In this document: piece by piece, positions 24,556-32,982 of the stretch
Position numbering within the stretch: the first letter of the stretch is position 1
How the letters are laid out: each line of letters opens with the position of its first letter
NCBI GenBank assembly: GCA_045538015.1
Contig: JAZSQO010000008.1
Location: 1-64,000 of the forward strand
Reading direction: 5' to 3'
From: SIG598 sp045538015
GTDB lineage: Bacteria > Bacillota > Clostridia > Oscillospirales > Acutalibacteraceae
Length of the DNA stretch: 64,000 nucleotides
The notes under the pieces: model-generated
Told to the model about the DNA's origin: nothing
Database searches by the model: none
Seen by the model: the letters and a program-made list of their open reading frames with translations, nothing else
Translations under genes and position numbers: made by a program

Positions 24556-26820
24556 TCAGCCGTTGGGTTCCAGATCCTCGGCTTCCGCTGTCAGAATGGG
24601 CATTTCGCCCTCCGGCTCGGCTGTTTCGTCGGCGAATAAATCACCCGGCGGGAGAAGGAGGTCGGCCTCCCAGTCATCGGTTTCCTCCGCGGAAACCGGA
24701 GCTTCCGCTGCCGGGATCAGGCCTTCGTCAGTGAATACTTCTTCCTCCTCCGGCTGAGGACGATCGCCCGCGGGGACAGTCACCAGCGCCTTGAAGAGGT
24801 CGCCGTCGATGCTCAGGCCGAAGGTTCCGCCCTGCAGCTCGGTGAGACTGCGGGCGATGGTCAGGCCAAGACCGTTTCCCGGAGTGGAGCGGGAGCTGTC
24901 GCCCCGGACAAAGCGCTCCATCAGCTCCTCGGCGGGAATGTTCAGCTCCACGGCGGAAATATTGCGGAAGGAGATGCCTATCGCGTCCTCCCTCTCCGCC
25001 GCGTCGATGTACAGCCGGGTGCCGGGCATGGCGTATTTGCAGGCGTTGGAGAGGAGATTGTCAAACACTCTCCACAGCAGCCGTCCGTCGGCGTGGGCGG
25101 TCAGCTCGCCGCCGTGAACGGTGAGCACCGGGATAAGGGAGGCCGAGGTCAGCCGGTCGTGGTATTCGGACACCGCCTGCTCCAGCAGCTCGCCCACATT
25201 GACCGGGGCAAGGTCGGGCGTGACGCTGCCGCTGGTCACCTTGGAGGCCTCCACCAGATCCTCTATCAGCCGTCCCAGACGCACCGCCTGACGGTCGAGA
25301 ATGTCGATATACTCCCGGGCGGCGGGATTATCTATGGTCTCGCCCTTGAGCAGACCCACATAGCTGACGATGGAGGTCAGCGGAGTCTTGAGGTCGTGGG
25401 ATACGTTGGTTATCAGGTCGGTCTTCATGCGCTCGCTGCGCATCCGCTCCTCCACCGCCGCGGCCACGCCCTCGCCTATGCTGTTGAGCCGCTGGCCGTG
25501 GTCTCTGAGGGCGGGAAGCATACGGTCGGTGTCCACCTTTGCCCCGGTGTCTCCCGAGGCGATGGCCTGGGCGGCCTTGCTCAGCTTTCGCCACTGAGCC
25601 GCCACGGCGATAACGCCCGCCGCTGCCGCCAGATTGAACAGCGCCAGAAGGATAATGCCCAGCTCCGGCTCGTGGAACAGCACGATGGTGAAAATCAGGT
25701 TTCCCACCAGCCAGCCGGCCACGCACAGAACCGCCTGCCACAGGTCGGGCAGATTGCTCAGCAGCCACCGGGCGCCCCGGTAAAGGGCGTAGAGGATGGT
25801 GTGCTTCCGCCAGTCCTTCATCTTGAAGCGGGCAACGAGGGAATGAACCACTCCGGCGGCGGCCAGAGTGAATAAGAATCCCGCTCCCGCAAAGCCGAGA
25901 ATGGACAGCAGGTCGCCCTCAAGGCAGTTGAGCGCCTCCTCGGCAAGGGCAAAGAGCAGCACGAGCACAGGCGCGCTGACGGCCAGAAAAACGCCCAGAG
26001 GCATCCGCTCCCGCCATGTTCCGGTGGGCTGGTCGCCATCCTTTCTCCAACCGGCGGCCTTGCAGAGGAAGGCAAAGAGCGCTGTTCCCAGCAGCACGGC
26101 TCCGGCGAGGATACCCACCAGCGTCCAGCGCATACGGTAAGCCAGCAGCATGATGTGGTCGTCGCTGAAGCGCTCCACCGAATCGGCGGCGCGGCACAGG
26201 GTGATGTTGCAGTGGCGGGTGGCCTTGACCAATTCGGTGCTGGTGTGTATGTCGGTGTTGTATTGAGCCGTGAAGGCCTCTCCGTACTCTTCCAGAATGT
26301 CCTCGTCGCTCATGCCGTAGGTGTTGATGCCGTACTTTTCAAGGAGCCATTCTCCGAAGGTCTGGTTGGACTGGACATTCCAGCGGATCACGGTGTGCTC
26401 TATTTCGTCCAGAGGGTTGTCGTGCCCCTGAGTATAGGCAAAGGCCCACTCTTTTTCGCCGGCACCGAAGGAGACGGTGTATCTCAGCTCGACCTCCGGA
26501 TAGGCCTCGCCGTCGTAATTGCTCAGCAGCACCTCTCCGTCCTTCTCCACCGTGACCATGGTATCGCAGCGGTCAGGGGCGAACTTCATCTGAAATTCCT
26601 TCTGCGCCTCCTCGTCGAAGTAGAGGTTTTCGTCGCTCAGCTCCTCAAGGTCGAAGCCGATGACTCCGCCCAGCATCTGCTCGAGACATTCCTCGCTGTA
26701 GGCGGCTCGGTTGGCAAGAACGCCCACGGCTATTCCGCCCAGCAGGGCGGTGGGTATGAACACCGCCAGCAGAATCAGTGCCACAGCCTTGGCGGCGGTG
26801 CTTCTTTTTATTTTATTCAT
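24556..26820 (-). CDS. Sensor histidine kinase with multiple membrane segments
   Basis: The 754-residue protein has a first membrane segment at residues 12-33, an outer loop of about 190 residues, and then five hydrophobic segments (about 225-430). A HAMP-like linker follows. The kinase core has NVSHDLKTPLTSIVSYVGLL (phospho-His), the N box NLLSNACKYA, and the G box GNGLGLTIARSLTELQGG. An unusual acidic, Pro-rich tail of about 55 residues ends the protein. It partners the response regulator at 26817-27536: the two genes overlap by ATGA. The signal it senses is unknown. Confidence 0.9.
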   Translation of the reverse strand: MNKIKRSTAAKAVALILLAVFIPTALLGGIAVGVLANRAAYSEECLEQMLGGVIGFDLEELSDENLYFDEEAQKEFQMKFAPDRCDTMVTVEKDGEVLLSNYDGEAYPEVELRYTVSFGAGEKEWAFAYTQGHDNPLDEIEHTVIRWNVQSNQTFGEWLLEKYGINTYGMSDEDILEEYGEAFTAQYNTDIHTSTELVKATRHCNITLCRAADSVERFSDDHIMLLAYRMRWTLVGILAGAVLLGTALFAFLCKAAGWRKDGDQPTGTWRERMPLGVFLAVSAPVLVLLFALAEEALNCLEGDLLSILGFAGAGFLFTLAAAGVVHSLVARFKMKDWRKHTILYALYRGARWLLSNLPDLWQAVLCVAGWLVGNLIFTIVLFHEPELGIILLALFNLAAAAGVIAVAAQWRKLSKAAQAIASGDTGAKVDTDRMLPALRDHGQRLNSIGEGVAAAVEERMRSERMKTDLITNVSHDLKTPLTSIVSYVGLLKGETIDNPAAREYIDILDRQAVRLGRLIEDLVEASKVTSGSVTPDLAPVNVGELLEQAVSEYHDRLTSASLIPVLTVHGGELTAHADGRLLWRVFDNLLSNACKYAMPGTRLYIDAAEREDAIGISFRNISAVELNIPAEELMERFVRGDSSRSTPGNGLGLTIARSLTELQGGTFGLSIDGDLFKALVTVPAGDRPQPEEEEVFTDEGLIPAAEAPVSAEETDDWEADLLLPPGDLFADETAEPEGEMPILTAEAEDLEPNG

Positions 26821-27536
26821 TTGGTCGCGCTCCTTTCAAACTTGTAGCCCTGTCCCCACACCACCTTGATGTAGCGAGGCTCGGCGGGATTTATCTCCAG
26901 CTTTTCCCGCAGGTGGCGGATGTGGACAGCCACGGTCTTTTCCGCGCCGGGCGAGCTTTCGTTCCACACCCGGCGGTACAGCTCCGCCGAGGAGAATACC
27001 CGTCCCGGCTGGCTGATGAGAGTGTGGAGAATGCTGTATTCAATGGGAGTCAGCGCCACCGGCTCGCCGTCCAGAGTGACGGTCTTTTCCCGGTCGTTGA
27101 CCGAAATGCCGCCGATGGTGACGGCGTGGTTGGGCTCCATGCCTCCCAGACGGGTGTAACGGCGCAGCTGGGATTTGACCCTTGCCAGCAGCTCCACGGG
27201 ATTGAAGGGCTTGGTGACATAGTCGTCGGCTCCCATGCCAAGGCCCAGCACCTTGTCGGTGTCCTCGCTCTTGGCGCTGAGCATGATGACCGGGATGTTG
27301 CTCTCCTCTCGCAGACGGGCCACGGCGGTGATACCGTCCATTTCCGGCATCATCACATCCATCAGCACCAGCTCGGCTCCTTTCTCCCGGAGGAGGCTGA
27401 GAGCCTGAGCACCGTTGTAGGCCTCCAGCGTCTCGTAGCCCTCGGCGGTCAGGTATATCCTTATGGCGTTGACGATGTCCCGGTCGTCGTCGCAGATGAG
27501 CACCCGGAAAGGGGCAGCTCCTCGGTCATTGTTCAT
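26817..27536 (-). CDS. Response regulator, OmpR/PhoB family
   Basis: The 239-residue protein has a receiver domain (VLICDDDRDIV acidic pocket, phospho-Asp in LVLMDVMMPEMDG, conserved Lys in VTKPFNP) and a winged-helix output domain (LTPIEYSILHTLISQPGRVFSSAEL and VAVHIRHLREKLE ending VWGQGYKFE). This is the usual OmpR/PhoB layout, similar to VanR-like regulators of cell-envelope stress. It is the first gene of the operon with the kinase. Three TTTAAG/ATTAAG half-sites spaced by 11 and 22 bp lie upstream (27611-27649) and may serve autoregulation. Confidence 0.93.
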   Translation of the reverse strand: MNNDRGAAPFRVLICDDDRDIVNAIRIYLTAEGYETLEAYNGAQALSLLREKGAELVLMDVMMPEMDGITAVARLREESNIPVIMLSAKSEDTDKVLGLGMGADDYVTKPFNPVELLARVKSQLRRYTRLGGMEPNHAVTIGGISVNDREKTVTLDGEPVALTPIEYSILHTLISQPGRVFSSAELYRRVWNESSPGAEKTVAVHIRHLREKLEINPAEPRYIKVVWGQGYKFERSATK

Positions 27537-27610
27537 GTGTACGCTCCTTTCGGCGCAAAGGCAAAGTGTCGCGCGTCTCCTTGCGCTGTTATGATAGCAC
27601 AGCCGCCCTT

Positions 27611-27649
27611 TAAGAATAAAGAGGGCAAATGATTAAGATTTTATTAAGC
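27611..27649. promoter_or_regulatory. 11-bp-phased direct repeats upstream of the response regulator
   Basis: TTTAAG at 27611, ATTAAG at 27633 and ATTAAG at 27644 lie at spacings of 22 and 11 bp, one helical turn apart. This is the layout of OmpR/PhoB-family binding sites. It sits 75-113 bp upstream of the response regulator start. Confidence 0.45.
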
Positions 27650-27742
27650 TATGTAAAACCTGACAGTAGTGCGTTCTCCCGATGCTGTATAATACTCCCG
27701 CCCGAAGCACAGCCCGCAGGCAGGCCGGAAATATTCCCGCGG

Positions 27743-27995
27743 CGCAAACCCCGATTATCGCAGCAGAAACCCCGATTATCGCGGCAGGCTGGCGGTCAGG
27801 CCGAAAAGCCATTCCTCTTCAGGAAAGACCATTTCCGCAGCAGAAACCCTTATTTCTGCCGCAGAAACTCAGGTTATCGCGGCAGATTCGCGTAGAGACC
27901 GGAAAACCGTTCTCCCCGGGAAAGACCATTTCCGCAGCAGAACCCCCGGTTATTGCAGCAGAAACTCCGGTTATCGCTGCAGAAACCCCGGTTCC
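27743..27995. repeat. Degenerate 21-bp repeat tract
   Basis: About eight units of GCAGCAGAAACCCCGGTTATC occur in three clusters. In frame a unit reads AAETPVI. Two near-identical pieces (GGAAAGACCATTTCCGCAGC at about 27819 and 27921) separate the clusters. The reading frame breaks between clusters, so it may be a decayed coding repeat or a non-coding minisatellite. It lies in the 709-bp gap between the response regulator and the CWB2 gene. Confidence 0.6.
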
Positions 27996-28010
27996 TGTAT
28001 TCCATAATGC

Positions 28011-28119
28011 AACAAATCAAATCAAACAAAACAAAATCAAATGAAATGAAATCAAATCAAATCACATCAAACAAAATCAAACCAGACAAAAGAAAATTAG
28101 ATCAAATCAAAATCAAAGA
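28011..28119. repeat. AAATC-type pentanucleotide tract
   Basis: About 109 bp are made almost entirely of AAATC and AAAATC variants (for example CAAATCAAATC, AAACAAAATC), with almost no T-runs. It directly follows the 21-bp repeat tract. I see no gene in it. Confidence 0.65.
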
Positions 28120-28202
28120 ACGGAGGCTGAGCAAAGGACGGCGGGATGATTGTGATGATGGATGATAAGAATTATTTTAGAATATTTTTTTGGATAAATA
28201 AA

Positions 28203-28231
28203 GAGCCGACAGGGGTTACCCTTATCGGCTC
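28203..28231 (-). terminator. Terminator of the CWB2-GHL10 gene
   Basis: The GAGCCGA/TCGGCTC stem has inner AGGG/CCCT pairing and is followed on the minus strand by TTTATTTATCC. Confidence 0.8.
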
Positions 28232-28245
28232 GTGAGGTGATGCTG

Positions 28246-30378
28246 TCAGTAATTGCTGTCGGTGAACAGCTGGCGGATGGCTTCCACCTCGCCCTCCCAG
28301 CCCTCGGTGTTGAGGTACTGATAGGAGTAGAGCATGAAGCCGTCGGCGTTGATGCCGTTTTCTCTGGCGTATTCTATCTGCTGGGCGATGTCCCGGTCGC
28401 TCTTCTGCCACTTGCCGCCGTCGGCGGTGCCTCCCGCCTTGTAGAGGGCAAGACCGATATACAGCTTGACATCCTCGCAGGTGGTTATCTCTTTCCACTG
28501 CTCGCAGCGCTTGGCGTAGGGCGAGATGGTGTTGTCGAAGGTCCAGTATATCTGGGGACAGATGTAGTCAACATAGCCCGGTGTGGAGCACCATGTGTAC
28601 ACATCGGCGCCGATACGGGTGCAGTTGCCGATGTTGCCCTGAGGGCTGATGCCGAAGTCGCAGTCGGGATCGGCGGCCTTGACGGCGGCGTAGGAGTCGC
28701 GCACAAGGGTGTTGATGATGTCCGTGCGCCACTGGATGAGGGTCATGGTGCCGCCCGATTCCTTGTAGGCGTTGTAGGCAAGGCTGTCGTCAAAGGAGGC
28801 GTCGGCGGCGGGATAGAAGTAATCGTCCCAGTGGATGCCGTCGATGTCGTAATTCTCCGCCAGTTCCACCATGCCGTCGATGAGCAGCTGCCTTACCTCG
28901 GGATGGGCGGGATTGTAGAACTTGCCCTTCTGGAAGTCGATGACCCAGTCGTCGTTGTCCGGGTCGCTGTCGGTGCGCCAGAGGGTGTAGGGATTATCCT
29001 CGGAGATAGCCTTGGGCAGCGAGCCGTTGGCCAGCTGGATGCGCAGCGGGTTTATCCACGCGTGGAGCTCAAGACCGCTGTCGTGAGCCTTTTTCACGAT
29101 GTATTCCAGCGGGTCAAAGGAGGGAGCTTCGCCCTGAGTGCCGGTGCACACATGAGACCAGGGGAAGATGTCCGAGTCATACACCGCGTCGCCGAAGGGA
29201 CGCACATGGAAGATTATGGCGTTTGCCCCCACATTAAGACAATCGGCCACCATCCGGTCAATGGCGGCCTCGGTGATGTTGTTCTGGCTAAGATAAGGGA
29301 TCCACACGGCCCGCATCTCCTCGTCGGCGCTGACCGCGGGAGTGGAGGATGATGAACGGGAGAAGTACCCGTCCACCACCTCGGCGGACACCGCCCGCTC
29401 GCCGCCCAGCACATACACCCGGGAAGGCTCACGGGAGGAGACATAGGAGGCCACGGCACGGTTGCCGGCGTTGGGAGGCAGCAGCACGATGGGCGCGTTG
29501 TTGAAGGCAGCCAGAGCGCCTCCCGCAAGAGCGTCGGGGAAGGCGGTGCCGGTGGCGGCCACCATGGTGCGGCTGTTGAGCACATGGGAATAGGCGCTGT
29601 TGATGGCAAGGGCGGTGGAGTAGCGGTCGGAGCCGGAAAGGCGATCCACCTCGGAAAGGCCCCGGGAGGCTATGGCTTCCTCGGCGCTGCCGTCAACGGC
29701 GGAGGTGCCGCCCAGAATCCGGGCGCTGTCCAGACCCTTTTCCGCAAGGCCGGAAAGGAAGTCGGCAGTGGCTTTATCCAGAGTGCCGTCAGGGCGGACA
29801 TACAGTATGGGACAGCCGGCAGCCGAAGCGGCGGGGCCGGCGGCAAGGGCATCGGGATAGTTGGCCGAGCTGGCGAAGAACACGTCCTCGGGCAGCTGAC
29901 CGCACAGGCTTATCATCTTGTCGGCAATGGCTACGGCGGTGGCAAAGCGATCCTTGCCCTGCAGGCGGTTGACCCGGCAGCCCATTTCCTTGAGCTGAGC
30001 CTCGATGTCACCGCTGACGGCGGAGGTGCCGCCCAGAATATAGACATTGCGCACGCCCAGATGCACCAGCTGATTTCTGACCTCCTTCTCGAGGGAGGAG
30101 CCGTTGCCGGTGAGCAGAATGGGAGCGCCCAGTGCTCCGGCCAGAGGAACGCCGGCCAGGGCGTCGGGGAAGGAACGGGAGTTGGCCAGCAGCACGGTGC
30201 CGCAGCTGTTCCAGCCCTCACCGGCGATCATGGACGCGGTCTCTATTCGGTTTTCGCCGCCGATGCGGATTATCTCGGCGCTGCCGGAGCCGGCAAAGGC
30301 GTTCATGGTCACCGCCGGCACGGCCATGGTCACGGCCAGCACAAAGGCGGCAACGGCGCGGAAGAAGCGTCTGCCCAT
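28246..30378 (-). CDS. CWB2-anchored GHL10 glycoside hydrolase-like protein
   Basis: The 710-residue surface protein has a signal peptide (GRRFFRAVAAFVLAVTMAVPAVTMNAFA, cleavage near 29). Three cell-wall-binding type 2 repeats (about residues 35-330) follow, each with RIGGENR or RLSGSDR, FPDALAG and YILGGTSAVS-type phrases. These bind secondary wall polymers non-covalently. A GHL10-type TIM-barrel (about 345-705) follows: MRAVWIPYLSQNNITE, FHVRPFGDAVY, HAWINPLRI, GIHWDDYFYP. The catalytic site of this group is poorly known. The start at 30378 follows AAAGGGACTG. It may act on surface glycans or peptidoglycan. Confidence 0.9.
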   Translation of the reverse strand: MGRRFFRAVAAFVLAVTMAVPAVTMNAFAGSGSAEIIRIGGENRIETASMIAGEGWNSCGTVLLANSRSFPDALAGVPLAGALGAPILLTGNGSSLEKEVRNQLVHLGVRNVYILGGTSAVSGDIEAQLKEMGCRVNRLQGKDRFATAVAIADKMISLCGQLPEDVFFASSANYPDALAAGPAASAAGCPILYVRPDGTLDKATADFLSGLAEKGLDSARILGGTSAVDGSAEEAIASRGLSEVDRLSGSDRYSTALAINSAYSHVLNSRTMVAATGTAFPDALAGGALAAFNNAPIVLLPPNAGNRAVASYVSSREPSRVYVLGGERAVSAEVVDGYFSRSSSSTPAVSADEEMRAVWIPYLSQNNITEAAIDRMVADCLNVGANAIIFHVRPFGDAVYDSDIFPWSHVCTGTQGEAPSFDPLEYIVKKAHDSGLELHAWINPLRIQLANGSLPKAISEDNPYTLWRTDSDPDNDDWVIDFQKGKFYNPAHPEVRQLLIDGMVELAENYDIDGIHWDDYFYPAADASFDDSLAYNAYKESGGTMTLIQWRTDIINTLVRDSYAAVKAADPDCDFGISPQGNIGNCTRIGADVYTWCSTPGYVDYICPQIYWTFDNTISPYAKRCEQWKEITTCEDVKLYIGLALYKAGGTADGGKWQKSDRDIAQQIEYARENGINADGFMLYSYQYLNTEGWEGEVEAIRQLFTDSNY

Positions 30379-30542
30379 AGTCAGTCCCTTTCGTTGTTGG
30401 ATATAATTACCGGTCAGCCCGCCCGGTCGGCGCACTTCACCAGTGTCTTTTAATTATATACCGCGTTCTTCATCAGAATATCGAATTATAGTAAACAATT
30501 CGTGAACAGATTGTTTCGTGGCGGAACGGAAAAGGCGCAAAA

Positions 30543-30578
30543 AGCCGGTGCCGGGATCACATGGCTCCGGCACCGGCT
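30543..30578 (-). terminator. Terminator after the NYN/ferredoxin genes
   Basis: A 12-bp stem AGCCGGTGCCGG and complement is followed on the minus strand by TTTTTGCGCC. Confidence 0.8.
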
Positions 30579-30592
30579 GACGGTGAATATTC

Positions 30593-31411
30593 TCAGAGGG
30601 CGTTCTTCGGGCAGCTCTTCGCGCACTCGAAGCAGAGGATGCATTCGGTGCCGTTCTCCCGCTTTCTGGAGTTGTCGGTCATGTCCACATTCATGGGACA
30701 CACCTGCCTGCACTTTCCGCAGTCCACGCACTTGCTCCTGTCGCATTTTACCCTCAGCAGGGAAAAGTAGCTCATGGGCTTGAGGAACACGGTGACGGGG
30801 CATATGTATTTGCAGAAGGCGCGGTTGTCCTTCAGCAGGCAGGCAAGGACGATGCCCACGGCGTAGTACAGCAGGTTGCCCGCGATGAAGGCCCAGAACA
30901 TTATCCTTTCGATATTGCCCACCCGGGCGAGGAACAGCGCCGCCACAAAGACGAAGGAGGCGGCGAAGGTGATGTACCTTATCCAGCCCAGCTTTTTTCT
31001 CGGGGCCTTGGGCACCTTCCACGGAAGAAGGTCGAGCACCATTGCCGTCCAGCAGGCGTAGCCGCACCAGCCCCGGCCGAAAATCAGCGGGCCGAATATC
31101 TTGGCCACGGCGTAGTGGATGGTGGCCGCCTCGAAGACGCCGGTGAAAAGATAATACCAGAAGCCCTCTATCTGCATATTCTCATTGCAGGCAAGACCCA
31201 GATAGAACAGCATATACATTCCCACCAGCAGCTGGGTGACCCGCCGGGCGTGCTTGTATTTCCTGATGAAGAGAAACAGCCCCAGCGCTATGGAAAGGCC
31301 GATGTAGCTGAAGTTGAGCAGATAGAAAAGATTATCCTTGGTCAGCCAGAGGGTGACCGCCACCGTTTCAAACACGGCGAGGATAAAAAGGGGCGCGAGA
31401 TACTTTTTCAT
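30593..31411 (-). CDS. NapH-like membrane ferredoxin
   Basis: The 272-residue protein has five to six membrane segments and two 4Fe-4S motifs at the end: CDRSKCVDCGKCRQVCP and CILCFECAKSCP. The motifs GRGWCGYACW near residue 115 and CKYICPV near residue 203 are typical of the NapH/MauN/NosR-like family, which moves electrons across or along the membrane. Its partner is unknown, as no nap or nos gene is here. The gene starts 10 bp after the stop of the NYN-LOTUS gene, so they are co-transcribed. Confidence 0.85.
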   Translation of the reverse strand: MKKYLAPLFILAVFETVAVTLWLTKDNLFYLLNFSYIGLSIALGLFLFIRKYKHARRVTQLLVGMYMLFYLGLACNENMQIEGFWYYLFTGVFEAATIHYAVAKIFGPLIFGRGWCGYACWTAMVLDLLPWKVPKAPRKKLGWIRYITFAASFVFVAALFLARVGNIERIMFWAFIAGNLLYYAVGIVLACLLKDNRAFCKYICPVTVFLKPMSYFSLLRVKCDRSKCVDCGKCRQVCPMNVDMTDNSRKRENGTECILCFECAKSCPKNAL

Positions 31412-31421
31412 GCTCTCTCCC

Positions 31422-32198
31422 CTATTCTATATTTCTGACAAGGAACTGCTTGCTGCCGTCCTTGCCCCGCACGGCGTTCATCTCAAAGCAGTTGCAGGAT
31501 TTCATAAGGCTGGTCAGCTTGAGGAAGCCGTAGTTGCGCACGTCGAAATCGGGATAGCGCTTGAGAAGGATGTTGCCGATGTGGCTCATGGGTGCCCAGC
31601 CGTCGTCGTCGGATATCTCGTCGATGATGGCGATGATGGCCTTGCGGACGGTCTTCATGGGGGTGAGGGTTATCTCCGGCTCGGCAGCGTGATGCTCGGT
31701 CTCCTGAGCGGGACGGCTGTCCGTCCGGGACTGCTTTTCCCGGGCGCGCTCCTTCTCGGTGTCCCGCAGGAGCACATCCAGATAGCGGAACTTGTCGCAG
31801 GCGGTGATGAAGGGCTTGGGCGTTTTCTGCTCGCCCATGCCGATGACATACACTCCCGACTCGCGCAGGCGGGCGGCAAGGCGGGTAAAGTCGCTGTCGC
31901 TGGACACGATGCAGAAGCCCTCCACCCGGCCGGCATAGAGGATGTCCATGGCGTCGATTATCATGGCCGAGTCGGTGGCGTTTTTGCCCGAGGTGTAGCT
32001 GTACTGCTGGATGGGCGTTATGGAATAATCCAGCAGCACCTTTTTCCACGCTCCGAGGTCGGGGCGTGTCCAGTCGCCGTAGATGCGCTTGTAGGTGATG
32101 GTGCCCTCGTTGGAAAGCTCATTGAAGATAACTCCGATGAATCTGGGCGCAACATTGTCCGCGTCGATAAGCACGGCAAAGCGCTTGTCCTGTGACAT
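31422..32198 (-). CDS. NYN-domain protein with C-terminal OST-HTH/LOTUS domain
   Basis: The 258-residue protein has a NYN (PIN-like) nuclease fold at residues 8-145: FAVLIDADNVA, the acidic site KNATDSAMIIDAMD, VSSDSDFTRLAARLRESG and VIGMGEQKTP. A flexible acidic linker leads to an OST-HTH/LOTUS domain at about 180-258 (WAPMSHIGNILLKRYPDFDVRNYGF ... LTSLMKSC). The family is thought to cut or bind RNA. The start at 32198 has an AAAGGAAAT site. It heads the two-gene operon with the NapH-like gene. Confidence 0.88.
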   Translation of the reverse strand: MSQDKRFAVLIDADNVAPRFIGVIFNELSNEGTITYKRIYGDWTRPDLGAWKKVLLDYSITPIQQYSYTSGKNATDSAMIIDAMDILYAGRVEGFCIVSSDSDFTRLAARLRESGVYVIGMGEQKTPKPFITACDKFRYLDVLLRDTEKERAREKQSRTDSRPAQETEHHAAEPEITLTPMKTVRKAIIAIIDEISDDDGWAPMSHIGNILLKRYPDFDVRNYGFLKLTSLMKSCNCFEMNAVRGKDGSKQFLVRNIE

Positions 32199-32239
32199 AT
32201 TTATTCATTTCCTTTATTTTCGGATTTATGGCCCGAGGC

Positions 32240-32268
32240 TTGCGCCCGGAGCGCAAAGGGGATAAAAT
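32240..32268 (+). promoter_or_regulatory. Promoter of the hypoxanthine-DNA glycosylase gene
   Basis: TTGCGC (32240-32245) and TAAAAT (32263-32268), 17 bp apart, 38 bp before the start. Confidence 0.5.
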
Positions 32269-32306
32269 CTACAGTGATAACTCAGCACCGCGAAAGGGGA
32301 CAGTCT

Positions 32307-32798
32307 ATGCTCCAGCGAATTACCCATGCCTTTGACCCGGTATACGACCGGAACAGCCGGGTGCTTATACTCGGCACCATGCCCTCGCCCGCCTCCCGGG
32401 AACAGGGCTTTTACTATTCTCACCCGCGCAACCGGTTCTGGCCGGTGATGGCGGCGGTGCTGGGCGAGGCTCAGCCGGTCACGCCGGAGGAGAAGCGGGA
32501 TCTCTGCCTTCGGAACCGCATAGCCCTCTGGGATGTGCTGAAAAGCTGCGATATAGACGGAGCCTCCGACGCCAGCATACGCTGTCCGGAGGCCAACGAT
32601 ATTCCTTTTGTGCTGAGCCGGACGGATATCCGCCTTGTGTGTACCACCGGAGCCAAAGCGGCTCAGCTTTACCGGCGGGAATTTCCCGGGCTGGATGTTC
32701 CCCACATCGCCCTGCCCTCCACCAGCCCGGCCAACTGCCGGGTGAGCACGGAGGAGCTGACAAAGGCTTATGGGGTGGTCAGGGAGTGGTGCGGGTGA
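32307..32798 (+). CDS. DNA-deoxyinosine (hypoxanthine) glycosylase, UDG family 6
   Basis: The 163-residue protein matches the HDG group of the uracil-glycosylase superfamily. The opening FDPVYDRNSRVLILGTMPS has the family loop GTMPSPASREQGFYYSHPRNRFW, and the last motif is LPSTSPANCR. Members remove deoxyinosine and in part uracil from DNA. The start at 32307 follows GAAAGGGGAC. The gene has its own promoter, and no other DNA-repair gene is next to it. Confidence 0.88.
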   Translation: MLQRITHAFDPVYDRNSRVLILGTMPSPASREQGFYYSHPRNRFWPVMAAVLGEAQPVTPEEKRDLCLRNRIALWDVLKSCDIDGASDASIRCPEANDIPFVLSRTDIRLVCTTGAKAAQLYRREFPGLDVPHIALPSTSPANCRVSTEELTKAYGVVREWCG

Positions 32799-32807
32799 AG
32801 GCCGTGC

Positions 32808-32968
32808 GATGATTCGGCGCCGCATATCGGGCGGTCAATGATCGCCTCTACAGCCAGAATGCGGAGGATTACCATCGTAGGGGCGGATTCCATATCCGCC
32901 CGTAATGTTCTTCCGGCAGGCGCGGTGCAATCGTGTCGGCCATGGCGGGCGATCGATGATCGCCCCTA
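32808..32968. repeat. Composite intergenic repeat, copy 3 (left flank of the IS)
   Basis: Palindrome modules GGGCGGTCAATGATCGCC (32831-32848), the inverted GGGGCGGATTCC-type unit (32880-32902) and GGGCGATCGATGATCGCCC (32948-32966) lie one after another. The last ends CCCCTA at the IS insertion point. Confidence 0.7.
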
Positions 32969-32982
32969 CTATGTCGTAACAT

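Noticed and set aside
27743..27995. A CRISPR-like array
   Set aside because: The 21-bp units are directly joined or broken irregularly, with no constant-length unique spacers and no cas genes.
27682..28044. A 120-codon frame with AAETPVI repeats
   Set aside because: No ribosome site, frame breaks within the repeat clusters, and a low-complexity end. Listed as a repeat tract instead.
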